From the NCBI RefSeq assembly GCF_004365705.1, contig NZ_SOBN01000003.1:806001-870000 (forward strand): a stretch of DNA of 64,000 nucleotides. The letters run 5' to 3'. Below the pieces are notes generated by a model. That model ran no database searches and was not told the origin of the DNA. It saw only the letters and a list, made by a program, of their open reading frames with translations. The position numbers and the translations under genes are program-made. This DNA is from Streptomyces sp. 846.5 (GTDB lineage Bacteria > Actinomycetota > Actinomycetes > Streptomycetales > Streptomycetaceae). Shown one piece after another: positions 32,283 to 40,704 of the stretch (positions within the stretch are counted from its first letter, which is position 1; every line of letters starts with the position of its first letter).

Positions 32283-35200
32283 ATGGGAGCACCACCCCTT
32301 GGTTCCGCGCGCAGTTCCGCGCGCACTCTGCTGAGAACGGCGGCGCTGGCCGCCGTAGCGCTCTCGCTGTTCTTCTACGCCCTGGTCGCCGGGCCGGTCA
32401 CGGCCCGTGCGGCCGACACCCTGCTCTCCCAGGGCAAGCCGGCCACCTCCTCGTCCACCGAGACGACCGGCGCCGGGCTGGCCGCGGCCAACGCCGTGGA
32501 CGGCAACACCGGCACCCGCTGGGCCAGCGCCTGGAGCGACCCGCAGTGGCTGCAGGTCGACCTCGGCAGCAGTTACAGCATCGACAAGGTGGTGCTGAAC
32601 TGGGAGAACTACGCGACGGCGTACCAGATCCAGGTGTCGAACGACGCCGGCAACTGGACCAGCGTCTACTCCACCACCACCGGCGCCGGCGGCACCGAGA
32701 CCCTGAACGTCAGCGGCACCGGCCGCTATGTGCGGATGTACGGGACGGTGCGCGAGAACGGCTACGGCTACTCGCTGTGGGAGTTCCAGGTGTACGGCCT
32801 GGCCTCCTCCGCCACCCCGACGCCCTCCGCCACGCCGACCCCGACGCCCACTGCCACCGGGTCCACCCCGCCCGGCAATTGGACCAGCGTCTGGAGCGAC
32901 AACTTCTCCGGCGGGTCCGGCAGCGCGCCCTCCTCGGCCAACTGGATCACCGACACCGGCACCCAGTACCAGAACGGCGCCGCCAACTGGGGCACCGGCG
33001 AGGTCGAGACCGACACCAACAGCGCCGCCAATGTCGCGGTCGACGGCAGCGGCCACCTCAACCTCACCGCGGTCAGGGACGGCAGCGGCAACTGGACCTC
33101 GGGTCGGGTGGAGACCCAGCGCAGCGACTTCGCGGCGCCCGCCGGCGGCCAGCTGATGATCTCCGCCTCCGTCAAGCAGCCCAACCCGGCCAACGGGCTG
33201 GGCTACTGGCCCGCCTTCAAGGCGGTCGGCGCCCAGTACCGCAGCGACATGACCACCTGGCCGCAGATGGGTGAGAGCGACATCCTGGAGGACGTCAACG
33301 GCCGCAGCCAGCTCTCGGCGACCCTGCACTGCGGGACCGCGCCCAACGGCAACTGCAACGAGTACAACGGCATGACCAGCGGACTGGCCAGCTGCACCGG
33401 CTGCCAGACCGGATACCACACCTACACCGAGATCATCGACCGCACCCAGTCCGACGAGCAGATCCGCTACTACCTGGACAACCAGCAGGTGTGGCAGGTC
33501 AATGAATCCCAGGTCGGCGTCGCCACCTGGCAGGCGGCCGTGGACCACGGCTTCTACCTGGTCGCGGACCTGGGCATCGGCGGCTCCTACCCCAACGCGG
33601 TCTGTGGCTGCACCTCGCCGAGCAGCGCCACCAGTTCGGGCGGCGCGCTGAGCATCGGCGCGGTCACGGTGTCCACCACCACCGGCACCCCGCCCACCCC
33701 GCTGACCGACCCGGCGGTGCCGACCGGCGCCAGTACCGTGCACGTCACCGGCGCGCAGGGGAACTGGCAGCTTAGCGTCAACGGGGCGCCGTACCAGGTC
33801 AAGGGAGTGACCTGGGGTCCCTCGACGGCCACCGCCATGGCCCATATGCGGGACCTGAAGTCACTGGGCGTCAACACCGTCCGCACCTGGGGCACCGACG
33901 GCACCACCCAGCCGCTGCTGGACGCCGCCTCCGCCTTCGGGGTCAAGGTGATCAACGGCTTCTGGCTGAACCAGGGCGCCGACTACGTCAACGACACCGC
34001 GTACAGGACCAGCACCCTCAACTCCATCGTGTCCTGGGTCGACGCCTACAAGAACGACCCGGCGGTGCTGATGTGGGACGTCGGCAACGAGGTGATCCTG
34101 ACCACCCAGGACCACTACACCGGCGCGGCGGTGGAGCAGCAGCGGATCGCCTACGCCCAGTACGTGGAACAGATCGTCCAGGCGATCCACGCGGCCGACC
34201 CCAACCACCCGGTGACCTCGACCGACGCCTACACCGGCGCCTGGCCGTACTACAAGCAGTACACCCCGGACCTGGACCTCTACGCCGTCAACTCCTACGG
34301 CGCGGTGTGCAATGTGAAGACCGACTGGGTCAACGGCGGTTACACCAAGCCCTACATCGTCACCGAGTCCGGTGACTCCGGGGAGTGGGAGGTCCCCAAC
34401 GACGCCAACGGCGTGCCCACCCAGCCCACCGACGTCCAGATGCGCGACGGCTACACCAGCGCCTGGAACTGCATCTCCGGTCACACCGGGGTCTCCTTCG
34501 GCGGCACCCTGTTCAACTACGGCCAGGAGAACGACTTCGGCGGCATCTGGTTCAACCTGATCCCGGAGGCCTGGAAGCGGCTGTCCTACTACTCGGTGGC
34601 CAAGGACTACGGCGGCAGCCCGCAGCAGAACACCCCGCCGGTGATCACCAGCATGACGCTGAGCAACACCACCACCGTTCCGTCCGGCGGCACCTTCAAC
34701 GTCACCACCGGCACCAGCGACCCCAACGGCGACCTGATCCGCTACAACCTGATGTACAGCAGCAAGTACGTGGACGGCGGCACCGGGCTGCAGCAGGTGA
34801 CGTTCACCCAGACCGGGGACGGGCAGTTCACCGCCACCGCGCCGAAGACCCTGGGCGTCTGGAAGGTCTACGTCTACGCCTACGACGGGCACGGCAACGT
34901 CGGTGTGGAGACCCGCTCGTTCAGGGTGGTCGCCCCGCCGGTGAACGGGACGAACGTGGCCAAGGGCAAACCCACCACGGCGTCTTCCTTCCAGACCGCC
35001 AACGGCAACTTCACCCCCGGCCAGGCCACCGACGGTGACTGGACCACCCGTTGGGCCAGCAACTGGGACGACGCCGAGTGGCTGCAGGTCGACCTGGGCC
35101 AGACCACCGCGATCCACCACGTCCAACTCGGCTGGGAGGCCGCGTACGGCAAGGCGTACCAGGTCCAGGTGTCCAACGACGGCGCCAACTGGACCACGGT

Positions 35201-35336
35201 CTACTCCACCACCACGGCGACCGGCGGCGTCGACGACTTCGACGTCACCGGGTCGGGCCGCTATGTGCGGCTGAACCTCACCCAGCGCGGCACCGCCTAC
35301 GGCTACTCGCTGTACGAGTTCGGCGTCTACGCCTGA
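32283..35336 (+). CDS. Secreted multidomain glycoside hydrolase (GH16 plus clan-A TIM barrel)
   Basis: A 1017-aa exported enzyme. In order: signal peptide (about 1-43); discoidin/F5-8C (CBM32-like) domain (about 45-178); a Thr/Pro linker; a GH16 beta-jelly-roll (about 200-465) with catalytic motif ESDILE (E331, D333, E336); a second linker; a TIM barrel (about 485-780) with WDVGNE (acid/base E603) and VTESGDSG (nucleophile E695), as in clan GH-A; an Ig-like domain (about 785-890); and a second discoidin domain (about 895-1017). GH16 enzymes cut beta-1,3/1,4-glucans or galactans, so the protein may combine endo- and exo-cleavage of one polysaccharide. Substrate not determined. ATG 32283 follows AGGAG. 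It is under LacI-type control. Confidence 0.87.
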   Translation: MGAPPLGSARSSARTLLRTAALAAVALSLFFYALVAGPVTARAADTLLSQGKPATSSSTETTGAGLAAANAVDGNTGTRWASAWSDPQWLQVDLGSSYSIDKVVLNWENYATAYQIQVSNDAGNWTSVYSTTTGAGGTETLNVSGTGRYVRMYGTVRENGYGYSLWEFQVYGLASSATPTPSATPTPTPTATGSTPPGNWTSVWSDNFSGGSGSAPSSANWITDTGTQYQNGAANWGTGEVETDTNSAANVAVDGSGHLNLTAVRDGSGNWTSGRVETQRSDFAAPAGGQLMISASVKQPNPANGLGYWPAFKAVGAQYRSDMTTWPQMGESDILEDVNGRSQLSATLHCGTAPNGNCNEYNGMTSGLASCTGCQTGYHTYTEIIDRTQSDEQIRYYLDNQQVWQVNESQVGVATWQAAVDHGFYLVADLGIGGSYPNAVCGCTSPSSATSSGGALSIGAVTVSTTTGTPPTPLTDPAVPTGASTVHVTGAQGNWQLSVNGAPYQVKGVTWGPSTATAMAHMRDLKSLGVNTVRTWGTDGTTQPLLDAASAFGVKVINGFWLNQGADYVNDTAYRTSTLNSIVSWVDAYKNDPAVLMWDVGNEVILTTQDHYTGAAVEQQRIAYAQYVEQIVQAIHAADPNHPVTSTDAYTGAWPYYKQYTPDLDLYAVNSYGAVCNVKTDWVNGGYTKPYIVTESGDSGEWEVPNDANGVPTQPTDVQMRDGYTSAWNCISGHTGVSFGGTLFNYGQENDFGGIWFNLIPEAWKRLSYYSVAKDYGGSPQQNTPPVITSMTLSNTTTVPSGGTFNVTTGTSDPNGDLIRYNLMYSSKYVDGGTGLQQVTFTQTGDGQFTATAPKTLGVWKVYVYAYDGHGNVGVETRSFRVVAPPVNGTNVAKGKPTTASSFQTANGNFTPGQATDGDWTTRWASNWDDAEWLQVDLGQTTAIHHVQLGWEAAYGKAYQVQVSNDGANWTTVYSTTTATGGVDDFDVTGSGRYVRLNLTQRGTAYGYSLYEFGVYA

Positions 35337-35389
35337 TGTCGCTGCCGCCGGCAGTCCCGCGGTCCCAACCCACCCACCAGGAGGTCTTC

Positions 35390-36799
35390 ATGAAAGTCCG
35401 TCACCGGATTCGGTCCAGTCCCGGGCGGATCCCGCGGCACAGGGCCGCGCTGCCCGTCGTCCTCGCGCTGCTGCTGTCGCTGATCGGCCTCGGCGCCTCG
35501 ATGGCCGGGGCCAGTGCCGCCACCGGGACGCTGATCTCGCAGTCCCGTCCGGTCGTCGCCTCGTCGCTGGAGAGCGCCAACTTCCCGGCCGGCGCGGTGG
35601 TCGACGGCGACCCGACCACGCGGTGGGCCAGCGCCTGGAGCGATCCCCAGTGGATCCAGATCGACCTGGGCGGCAACGCCACCGTCAACCAGGTCGAGCT
35701 GGACTGGGAGACCGCGTACGCCAGCGCCTTCCAGATCCAGACCTCGCCGGACGCCAGCACCTGGACGTCGATCTACTCGACGACCACCAGCACCGGCGGC
35801 AACCAGGTGCTCGCGGTGAGCGGTACCGGCCGCTACATCAGGATGCTGGCCACCGCGCGCGGCACCCAGTACGGCTACTCGCTCTACGAGTTCAAGGTGT
35901 ACGGCTCGGTGACGCTCAGCACCAGCGGCTACGTCCTCGCGGATCCGCCGGTCACCGGGGTGACCCCGTCCAGCTATGTGCCGCCGAACGCGTACTTCCA
36001 CGAGTTCCAGGCGCAGTGCAGTGCCAACCACGTTCTCCCGGACGACCCGATCGTCTTCCCCGGGAAGCCCGGTGCCTCGCATCTGCACACCTTCATGGGC
36101 AACACCACCACCGACGCCAACACCACCGCGGCCTCGCTGCAGGCCGGTGGCACCACCTGTATGGCGCCCGGTGACAAGTCCGCCTACTGGATGCCGACGG
36201 TGCTCAACGGCACCACCCAGGTGCTACCCGTCGGCACGCAGACCATCTACTACAAGTCAGGAGTCATCGACTACACCAGCGTCCGGCCCTTCCCGACCGG
36301 GCTGCGCTTCGTGGTCGGCAGCCCGGCCGCGAGCGCGACCCAGTTCTCCACCGACCCCGGCTGGGTCGCCGGCTGGGAGTGCGGCAACAGCTACGGGAAC
36401 ATCGACATCCCGCCGAGCTGCCCGGCCGGCAGCGACCTGGAGATCCGCTACCAGGCTCCGAGTTGCTGGGACGGGATCCACCTGGACACCCCGGACCACA
36501 AGAGCCACATGGCCTACCCGATCAACGGCGTCTGCCCGGTCGACCACCCGGTCGCCGTGCCGATGATCGAGTTCAAGATGGCCTTCCCGGTGAACGGCGA
36601 CATGTCGCAGGTGCACCTGTCCAGCGGTCGCGGATTCTCCTTCCACTACGACTTCTTCAACGGCTGGGACACCGCCACCCTCGCCGCCCTGGTCACCCAC
36701 TGCGTGGTCGGTGGCCTGCAGTGCGACGACCGCGGCTACGACCAGAACCAGCCGCAGAAGGGCGCGGTACTGAACGACCAGTACCTGCTGCCTTCCTGA
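35390..36799 (+). CDS. Secreted discoidin-DUF1996 protein
   Basis: A 469-aa exported protein. The signal peptide covers about residues 1-43, a discoidin/F5-8C domain about 45-178 (closely like those of the preceding enzyme, e.g. RWASAWSDPQW), and a DUF1996 domain about 200-465 (FQAQCSANHVLPDDPIVFPG; HLHTFMGNT; CWDGIHLDTPDHKSHMAYP). DUF1996 is common in secreted fungal and actinobacterial proteins; its biochemical role is unknown. ATG 35390 follows AGGAGG. The 53-base gap from the glycoside hydrolase gene indicates one operon and a shared role in polysaccharide use. Confidence 0.88.
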   Translation: MKVRHRIRSSPGRIPRHRAALPVVLALLLSLIGLGASMAGASAATGTLISQSRPVVASSLESANFPAGAVVDGDPTTRWASAWSDPQWIQIDLGGNATVNQVELDWETAYASAFQIQTSPDASTWTSIYSTTTSTGGNQVLAVSGTGRYIRMLATARGTQYGYSLYEFKVYGSVTLSTSGYVLADPPVTGVTPSSYVPPNAYFHEFQAQCSANHVLPDDPIVFPGKPGASHLHTFMGNTTTDANTTAASLQAGGTTCMAPGDKSAYWMPTVLNGTTQVLPVGTQTIYYKSGVIDYTSVRPFPTGLRFVVGSPAASATQFSTDPGWVAGWECGNSYGNIDIPPSCPAGSDLEIRYQAPSCWDGIHLDTPDHKSHMAYPINGVCPVDHPVAVPMIEFKMAFPVNGDMSQVHLSSGRGFSFHYDFFNGWDTATLAALVTHCVVGGLQCDDRGYDQNQPQKGAVLNDQYLLPS

Positions 36800-36846
36800 C
36801 GAACCGACAGCAGGTGTGCCCGCTGCCCCCACCGGGAGGAACCGAC

Positions 36847-37374
36847 ATGAACCGACGAACGGGCCACCAGGTGGGGGCTGCCCTGTTGCTGCTCGCCGTC
36901 GCGGGGTGCGCCTCGGCGCGCCCCGCGACGGCGGGCACGCAGGGCCCTTCGGGCCCCTCCGCCGCGGCCAGGATGGTCTGCGCGGAGGAGGCCCAGAAGG
37001 ACATCTCCGGCGCCCTCGGCGCCACGACCACCGAGCCGGTCCGGCCGACCTGGTCGAACCGGCTCTACTCCTGCCGCTACGCGTACCGGGACGGCTCCCT
37101 GCTGCTCTCGGTCAAGGACCTGCCGGACGCCGCCGCCACCCAGGCCTGGTTCACCAGCCTGCGGACGGCAGCGCCCGGCACCACCCCGCTCACCGGCCTC
37201 GGCGACGCCGCCTTCGCCGAACCGAACGGGACGGTGGTGCTCCGCAAGGACGCCACGGTGCTGACGGTGGACGTCAGCGCGCTCCCGACCAGCTTCGGCA
37301 AGCCGGCCCGGTCGCGTGCGTCGGCGGCGCGGACTGTCGCGACGACGGTGCTGCTCTGCTGGAAGGAGGGCTGA
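36847..37374 (+). CDS. Putative lipoprotein
   Basis: A 175-aa protein with a lipobox at the end of its signal peptide (LLLLAVAGC, Cys at about residue 20), so it is probably anchored outside the membrane. The mature part has a two-Cys region (MVCAEEAQKDI...YSCRYAY) and a C-terminal Cys (VLLCWKEG), which may form disulfides. The motif TGLGDAAFAEPNGTVVLRKD resembles DUF3558-type actinobacterial lipoproteins. ATG 36847 has GGGAGGAA upstream. It lies 47 bases behind the DUF1996 gene and could belong to that operon. Confidence 0.72.
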   Translation: MNRRTGHQVGAALLLLAVAGCASARPATAGTQGPSGPSAAARMVCAEEAQKDISGALGATTTEPVRPTWSNRLYSCRYAYRDGSLLLSVKDLPDAAATQAWFTSLRTAAPGTTPLTGLGDAAFAEPNGTVVLRKDATVLTVDVSALPTSFGKPARSRASAARTVATTVLLCWKEG

Positions 37375-37479
37375 TGGGATGTCGGCTGCGGGGCGCCACA
37401 TCGCCCCCGTGCAGAGCACCGACGGAGGTGTGGGTATGCTCCGGCGCGCAGGTGGCGTCACTTGAGAGCGGGGCATGGC

Positions 37480-38061
37480 GTGACGACGGAGGACGGGGAA
37501 GCTTCCCGGGATGCGCACGGAACCATCGTGTTGTCGAGGGCCAAGGGCGGCTACCGCGATGTTTTCCGACGTTACAGAGTGATCATCGATGACACCCAGG
37601 TCGGTCTGATCGGCCGGGGGCAGACGCTGCGCTTCGATGTACCGGCCGGGGCCCATCAGCTCCAGCTCAAGATCGACTGGTGTTCCAGTGCGCCGCTGAC
37701 CGCAGTGGTCGAAGCGGGCGAGGCCGTCTGCTTTGTCTGCGCCCCGGGGGATGAGATGTCCGAGGCACTCAACTCCGTCACCGCGGCCAAGAACGACTAC
37801 ATCATCCTGCAGCCGACAACGGAGCCACCCGACGTAGTCAGTACCCCGCAGAGTCGGGCAGCCCGGTTCCGCCTGGCTACCGCATTCGGCTTCTTCGGCG
37901 GATGCCTCACCCTCATCGGGGCCTGGATCTGGCACTTCACAGGCGTGGCGCCCGGCGCGGACAACACAGTCGGCCTCGTGAGCCTGCTGGTCACCCTTGC
38001 CTGCATGATCGCATTTCGGACCGGCGGACCCGGGAAGGACGGGCAGCGCCGTCACGAGTGA
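37480..38061 (+). CDS. Hypothetical membrane protein
   Basis: A 193-aa protein with a soluble N-terminal half of predicted strands (RYRVIIDDTQVGLIGRGQ, then LRFDVPAGAHQLQLKID) that resembles small carbohydrate-binding-like or PEGA-type beta-sandwich domains. Two transmembrane helices follow (about residues 128-150 and 157-177) and a basic tail. The start is uncertain: the GTG at 37480 or the TTG at 37462. I do not recognise a function. Its base composition is a little less GC-rich than its neighbours. Confidence 0.6.
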   Translation: MTTEDGEASRDAHGTIVLSRAKGGYRDVFRRYRVIIDDTQVGLIGRGQTLRFDVPAGAHQLQLKIDWCSSAPLTAVVEAGEAVCFVCAPGDEMSEALNSVTAAKNDYIILQPTTEPPDVVSTPQSRAARFRLATAFGFFGGCLTLIGAWIWHFTGVAPGADNTVGLVSLLVTLACMIAFRTGGPGKDGQRRHE

Positions 38062-38124
38062 TCATGCATGGTCTGTACCAGGACAGCTCAGAGTCAGCTG
38101 GCCAAAGGTGCCCTGAAGGGACGG

Positions 38125-38485
38125 GTGAGTGCTGTGGACACGGACGACCCCACCGACGCAGAGCTCGTCAGAGCCGCCCGGCACGGCGAGGTGGCGGCTG
38201 TGGGGGGTGTTGCTGGAGCGGCATGGGGCGCGGATGCGGGCGGTGGTGGTGGTGAGTGTGCTGGGGCCGGGGGCGGATGCTGAGGACGTGCTGCAGGATG
38301 CTGCGGTGATCGCGTTGCGGCGGGTTGGGGAGGTGCGGGATCCCGGGGCGGTCGGGGCCGAGGAACTGCACGCCCTGGTCCCCCGGTCGGAGCTGGTGGT
38401 CCTCGAGAGCAGCGGGCACTTCGCGCACATAGAGGAGCCGCAGCGGTTCGCCGGGGTCGTGGAGGGGTTCGTGGCCGCGCCCTGA
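38125..38485 (+). pseudogene. Chimeric remnant: ECF-type sigma factor fused to alpha/beta-hydrolase tail
   Basis: The start region (GTG 38125 after GAAGGGACGG) encodes VDTDDPTDAELVRAARHGEV, a typical sigma-70-family N-terminus. At a run of six Gs (about 38200) the frame shifts by one base. The second frame then continues the sigma region 2 core: LLERHGARMRAVVVVS, then ADAEDVLQDAAVIALRR. Near 38360 sigma similarity ends and the frame becomes ELHALVPRSELVVLESSGHF, the C-terminus of an alpha/beta hydrolase with the catalytic His in SGHFAHIEEP. So at least one indel and one deletion-type fusion are visible. The pieces are recognised by eye only. Confidence 0.7.
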
Positions 38486-38524
38486 CGGAGGGTCGTTGCG
38501 GGCCACCTGCTTGGAGCAGCGTGG

Positions 38525-38549
38525 GGGAGGGGCTCGCCGAGGCCCTCCC
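38525..38549 (+). terminator. Hairpin after the chimeric pseudogene
   Basis: GGGAGGG pairs with CCCTCCC, with inner CTC/GAG pairing, in the 255-base gap before the esterase gene. No T-run is present. Nothing else was recognised in that gap apart from a ribosome-binding site for the next gene. Confidence 0.5.
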
Positions 38550-38740
38550 TACCGCTCTGACCTGCTCTTTCGCTGCGTCACGACGGACCTTCGGCGGCGA
38601 TCTGACCACGCGTTCAAAAGGGCCTCGGGAGAGGTTTGACCGACGGCGTCCACCCGTGCAGCCGATCCTGAGGTTGGGGTTTCGTCGCGACGGACAGCAT
38701 CCGACTGCCACAGCGGTTGAACGTACCCGGAGGGTGACGC

Positions 38741-39826
38741 ATGGCCCTGAACGGTCTTCCGTTCCTCGTCGCGACCATCGTGTTCGCACTGGTACTGACT
38801 CTGCTCACGCTCGCGGTCTGGAACCGGCTCCCCGGTCCGAAGGCGGTGCGGGTCGGCGTGCGGATGATGATGCTGACGGTGACCCAGGGTGCGGCGGTGC
38901 TGGTGACGCTGGTGTGCGTGAACAACAGCTACGCCTTCTACGACTCCTGGTCGGACCTGATGGGGACGCAGACCGGAGCGGCGCAGTTCGAGGACGGGAC
39001 CGCCGGCATACGGCAGAGCTCGCTGAGCGCAGCGGTGCCGGTGCTCGCCAGCTTCCACCAGGGGGCGCAGGGGCTCCAGGTCGCCGACCCGGTCGGAGCC
39101 CGGTCGCACATCCACGGTCAGCTGCTGGTCTGGCTGCCGCCCGAGTACGACGACCCCGCGCACGCCGGGGAGCGCTTCCCGGTGGTGATGCTGCTGCCGG
39201 GGCAGCCGGGCACCCCGATGTCCTGGTTCGACGCCATGAACGGGCAGGACGAGCTGGCCCGGCTGGTGGAGGCGCACGAGGCCCGGCCGATGATCCTGGT
39301 CGCGGCCAAGTCGAACACCCTGGGCACCGAGGACGCCGGCTGCGTCGACCTCCCCGGCGGGCCGAAGACCGACACCTGGCTCGCCAAGGACGTCCCGGCG
39401 ATCGTCAAGAGCCGGTTCCGGGTCTCCAACGACCCCTACGACTGGTCGGTGATGGGCTATTCGGCCGGCGGCTACTGCGCCACCGACCTGGCCGTGCACC
39501 ACCCCAATGTGTTCCACTCCGCGGTCAGCATCTCCGGGTACAACGCCCCGGAGGCCGGGGTGGTGCTGCGCCGGCCTGCGCTGCGGGCGGCGAACAACCC
39601 GCTGCTGGTGATGAGGCGGGCGGCCCGCCAGCCGGACGTCGCGCTGCTGCTCACCGGCAGCCTGGAGGACGGCGACACGGTGCGGGACGCCCGCGCCCTG
39701 GTGAACGCGCTGCGGGCGCCGGCCACCGGCGACGTGGCCACGGTCGCGCGCGGCGGCCACAACATGGACGTCTGGCAGGAGATGCTGCCGACCGCGTTCC
39801 AGTGGATCTCCCGGCACCTGCGCTGA
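38741..39826 (+). CDS. Membrane-anchored esterase (alpha/beta hydrolase, esterase D/Ag85-like)
   Basis: A 361-aa protein. Two hydrophobic helices at the N-terminus (about residues 5-25 and 43-60) anchor it, with the rest outside. The hydrolase domain has the nucleophile elbow GYSAGG (about residue 244), typical of the esterase D/Fes and mycolyltransferase-like group. FPVVMLLPGQPG is the oxyanion-strand region and the C-terminal GGHNMDVW holds the catalytic His. ATG 38741 follows GGAGGG. It could act on cell-envelope acyl esters; this is inferred from the fold. Downstream, after 77 bases, is a PAP2 phosphatase. Confidence 0.83.
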   Translation: MALNGLPFLVATIVFALVLTLLTLAVWNRLPGPKAVRVGVRMMMLTVTQGAAVLVTLVCVNNSYAFYDSWSDLMGTQTGAAQFEDGTAGIRQSSLSAAVPVLASFHQGAQGLQVADPVGARSHIHGQLLVWLPPEYDDPAHAGERFPVVMLLPGQPGTPMSWFDAMNGQDELARLVEAHEARPMILVAAKSNTLGTEDAGCVDLPGGPKTDTWLAKDVPAIVKSRFRVSNDPYDWSVMGYSAGGYCATDLAVHHPNVFHSAVSISGYNAPEAGVVLRRPALRAANNPLLVMRRAARQPDVALLLTGSLEDGDTVRDARALVNALRAPATGDVATVARGGHNMDVWQEMLPTAFQWISRHLR

Positions 39827-39936
39827 ACCGGCGGTTCTGACGTACCTTTGCGCGGGGGGCGTGTGGTGTCAGGTGGCGCCAAGGGCTCGGGTGGGAGTGG
39901 GAGTTGAATCGTGTCCGGCAGACGGAGGGCGACGGT

Positions 39937-40596
39937 GTGCGGGTGGCCGGTCGCCCGGCGCACGCGATACTCCCTCCGGCACTGCGCGGGTGGCTCGGGC
40001 CGGTCGCGGCTCTCGCCGCGCTGGTGGTCGTCGTGCTCGGGGTCTGCTTCGCCGGACACCACCAGCCCGGCACGGTGGACGGGTGGCTCCGGTCGGCGGT
40101 GGTCCGGGTGCGGCCCCCCGGGTGGCAGTCCGTCGCCCTCGACCTGGACGCGATGGGGGAGCCCACCGGCGCGGTGACGCTGGTCGTGACGCTCGTGGTG
40201 GGTTGTCTGCTGCTGCGGCGTCCGCGCGCGGCGGTGCTCACCGCGGCCGGGGCCGGCCTGGCCGTGGTGGCGTCGAGTCTGCTCAAGCATGTGGTGGGAC
40301 GCACCATCCACGGTGAGAACCTGTCCTACCCCAGCGGGCACACCGCTTTCGCCACCGCCCTCGCCCTCGCGGTGGCGCTGCTCGCGGCCGAGCGTCTGGG
40401 CCGGCCGGCCGGCTTCCTGCTCGTGCTGACTGCGGCGCTCGTGGCCGGCGCCGCCATGGGCTGGGCGGAGATCGCCCTGGACGCGCACTACCCGACCGAC
40501 GTCCTCGGCGGCTGGTGCGTGGCACTGGCGGTGGTACCGGCGACCGCGTCGCTGGTCGACTGGACAGCCGACGTCGGTCGCCGGGAGCGCCGCTGA
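39937..40596 (+). CDS. PAP2-type membrane phosphatase
   Basis: A 219-aa protein with about six transmembrane helices. The three PAP2 motifs are visible: KHVVGR, PSGHTAF and a third (EIALDAHYPTDVLGG) in which the His and Asp of SRxxxxxHxxxD are kept and the SR pair is altered. It probably dephosphorylates lipid phosphates such as undecaprenyl pyrophosphate or phosphatidic acid at the outer membrane face. The GTG at 39937 has GGAGG eight bases upstream; an in-frame TTG at 39904 is a reasonable alternative. It lies next to the polysaccharide locus and could recycle its lipid carrier (inference). Confidence 0.82.
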   Translation: MRVAGRPAHAILPPALRGWLGPVAALAALVVVVLGVCFAGHHQPGTVDGWLRSAVVRVRPPGWQSVALDLDAMGEPTGAVTLVVTLVVGCLLLRRPRAAVLTAAGAGLAVVASSLLKHVVGRTIHGENLSYPSGHTAFATALALAVALLAAERLGRPAGFLLVLTAALVAGAAMGWAEIALDAHYPTDVLGGWCVALAVVPATASLVDWTADVGRRERR

Positions 40597-40649
40597 GAGC
40601 AGGGCACGTTACTCCGTCTGAACTGGCGGGGTCCGGCCCTGAGACCCCT

Positions 40650-40704
40650 GCCACCTGGGGTTTGCGTGGGGGCGCGGGGGTCGCCCCCGGAGAATCGGAG
40701 TATG
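40650..40704 (+). repeat. Direct repeat, left copy
   Basis: Begins GCCACCTGGGGTTTGCGTGG and runs through a GGGGGCG/CGCCCCC hairpin to GGAGTATG. It is about 70-75 percent similar by eye to 42060-42117 in the same orientation. The two copies bracket the aminotransferase gene. Confidence 0.65.
40668..40688. terminator. Hairpin between convergent genes
   Basis: GGGGGCG and CGCCCCC form a 7-bp stem with a 7-base loop between the PAP2 and aminotransferase stops. It is a likely terminator for the polysaccharide locus. Confidence 0.6.
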
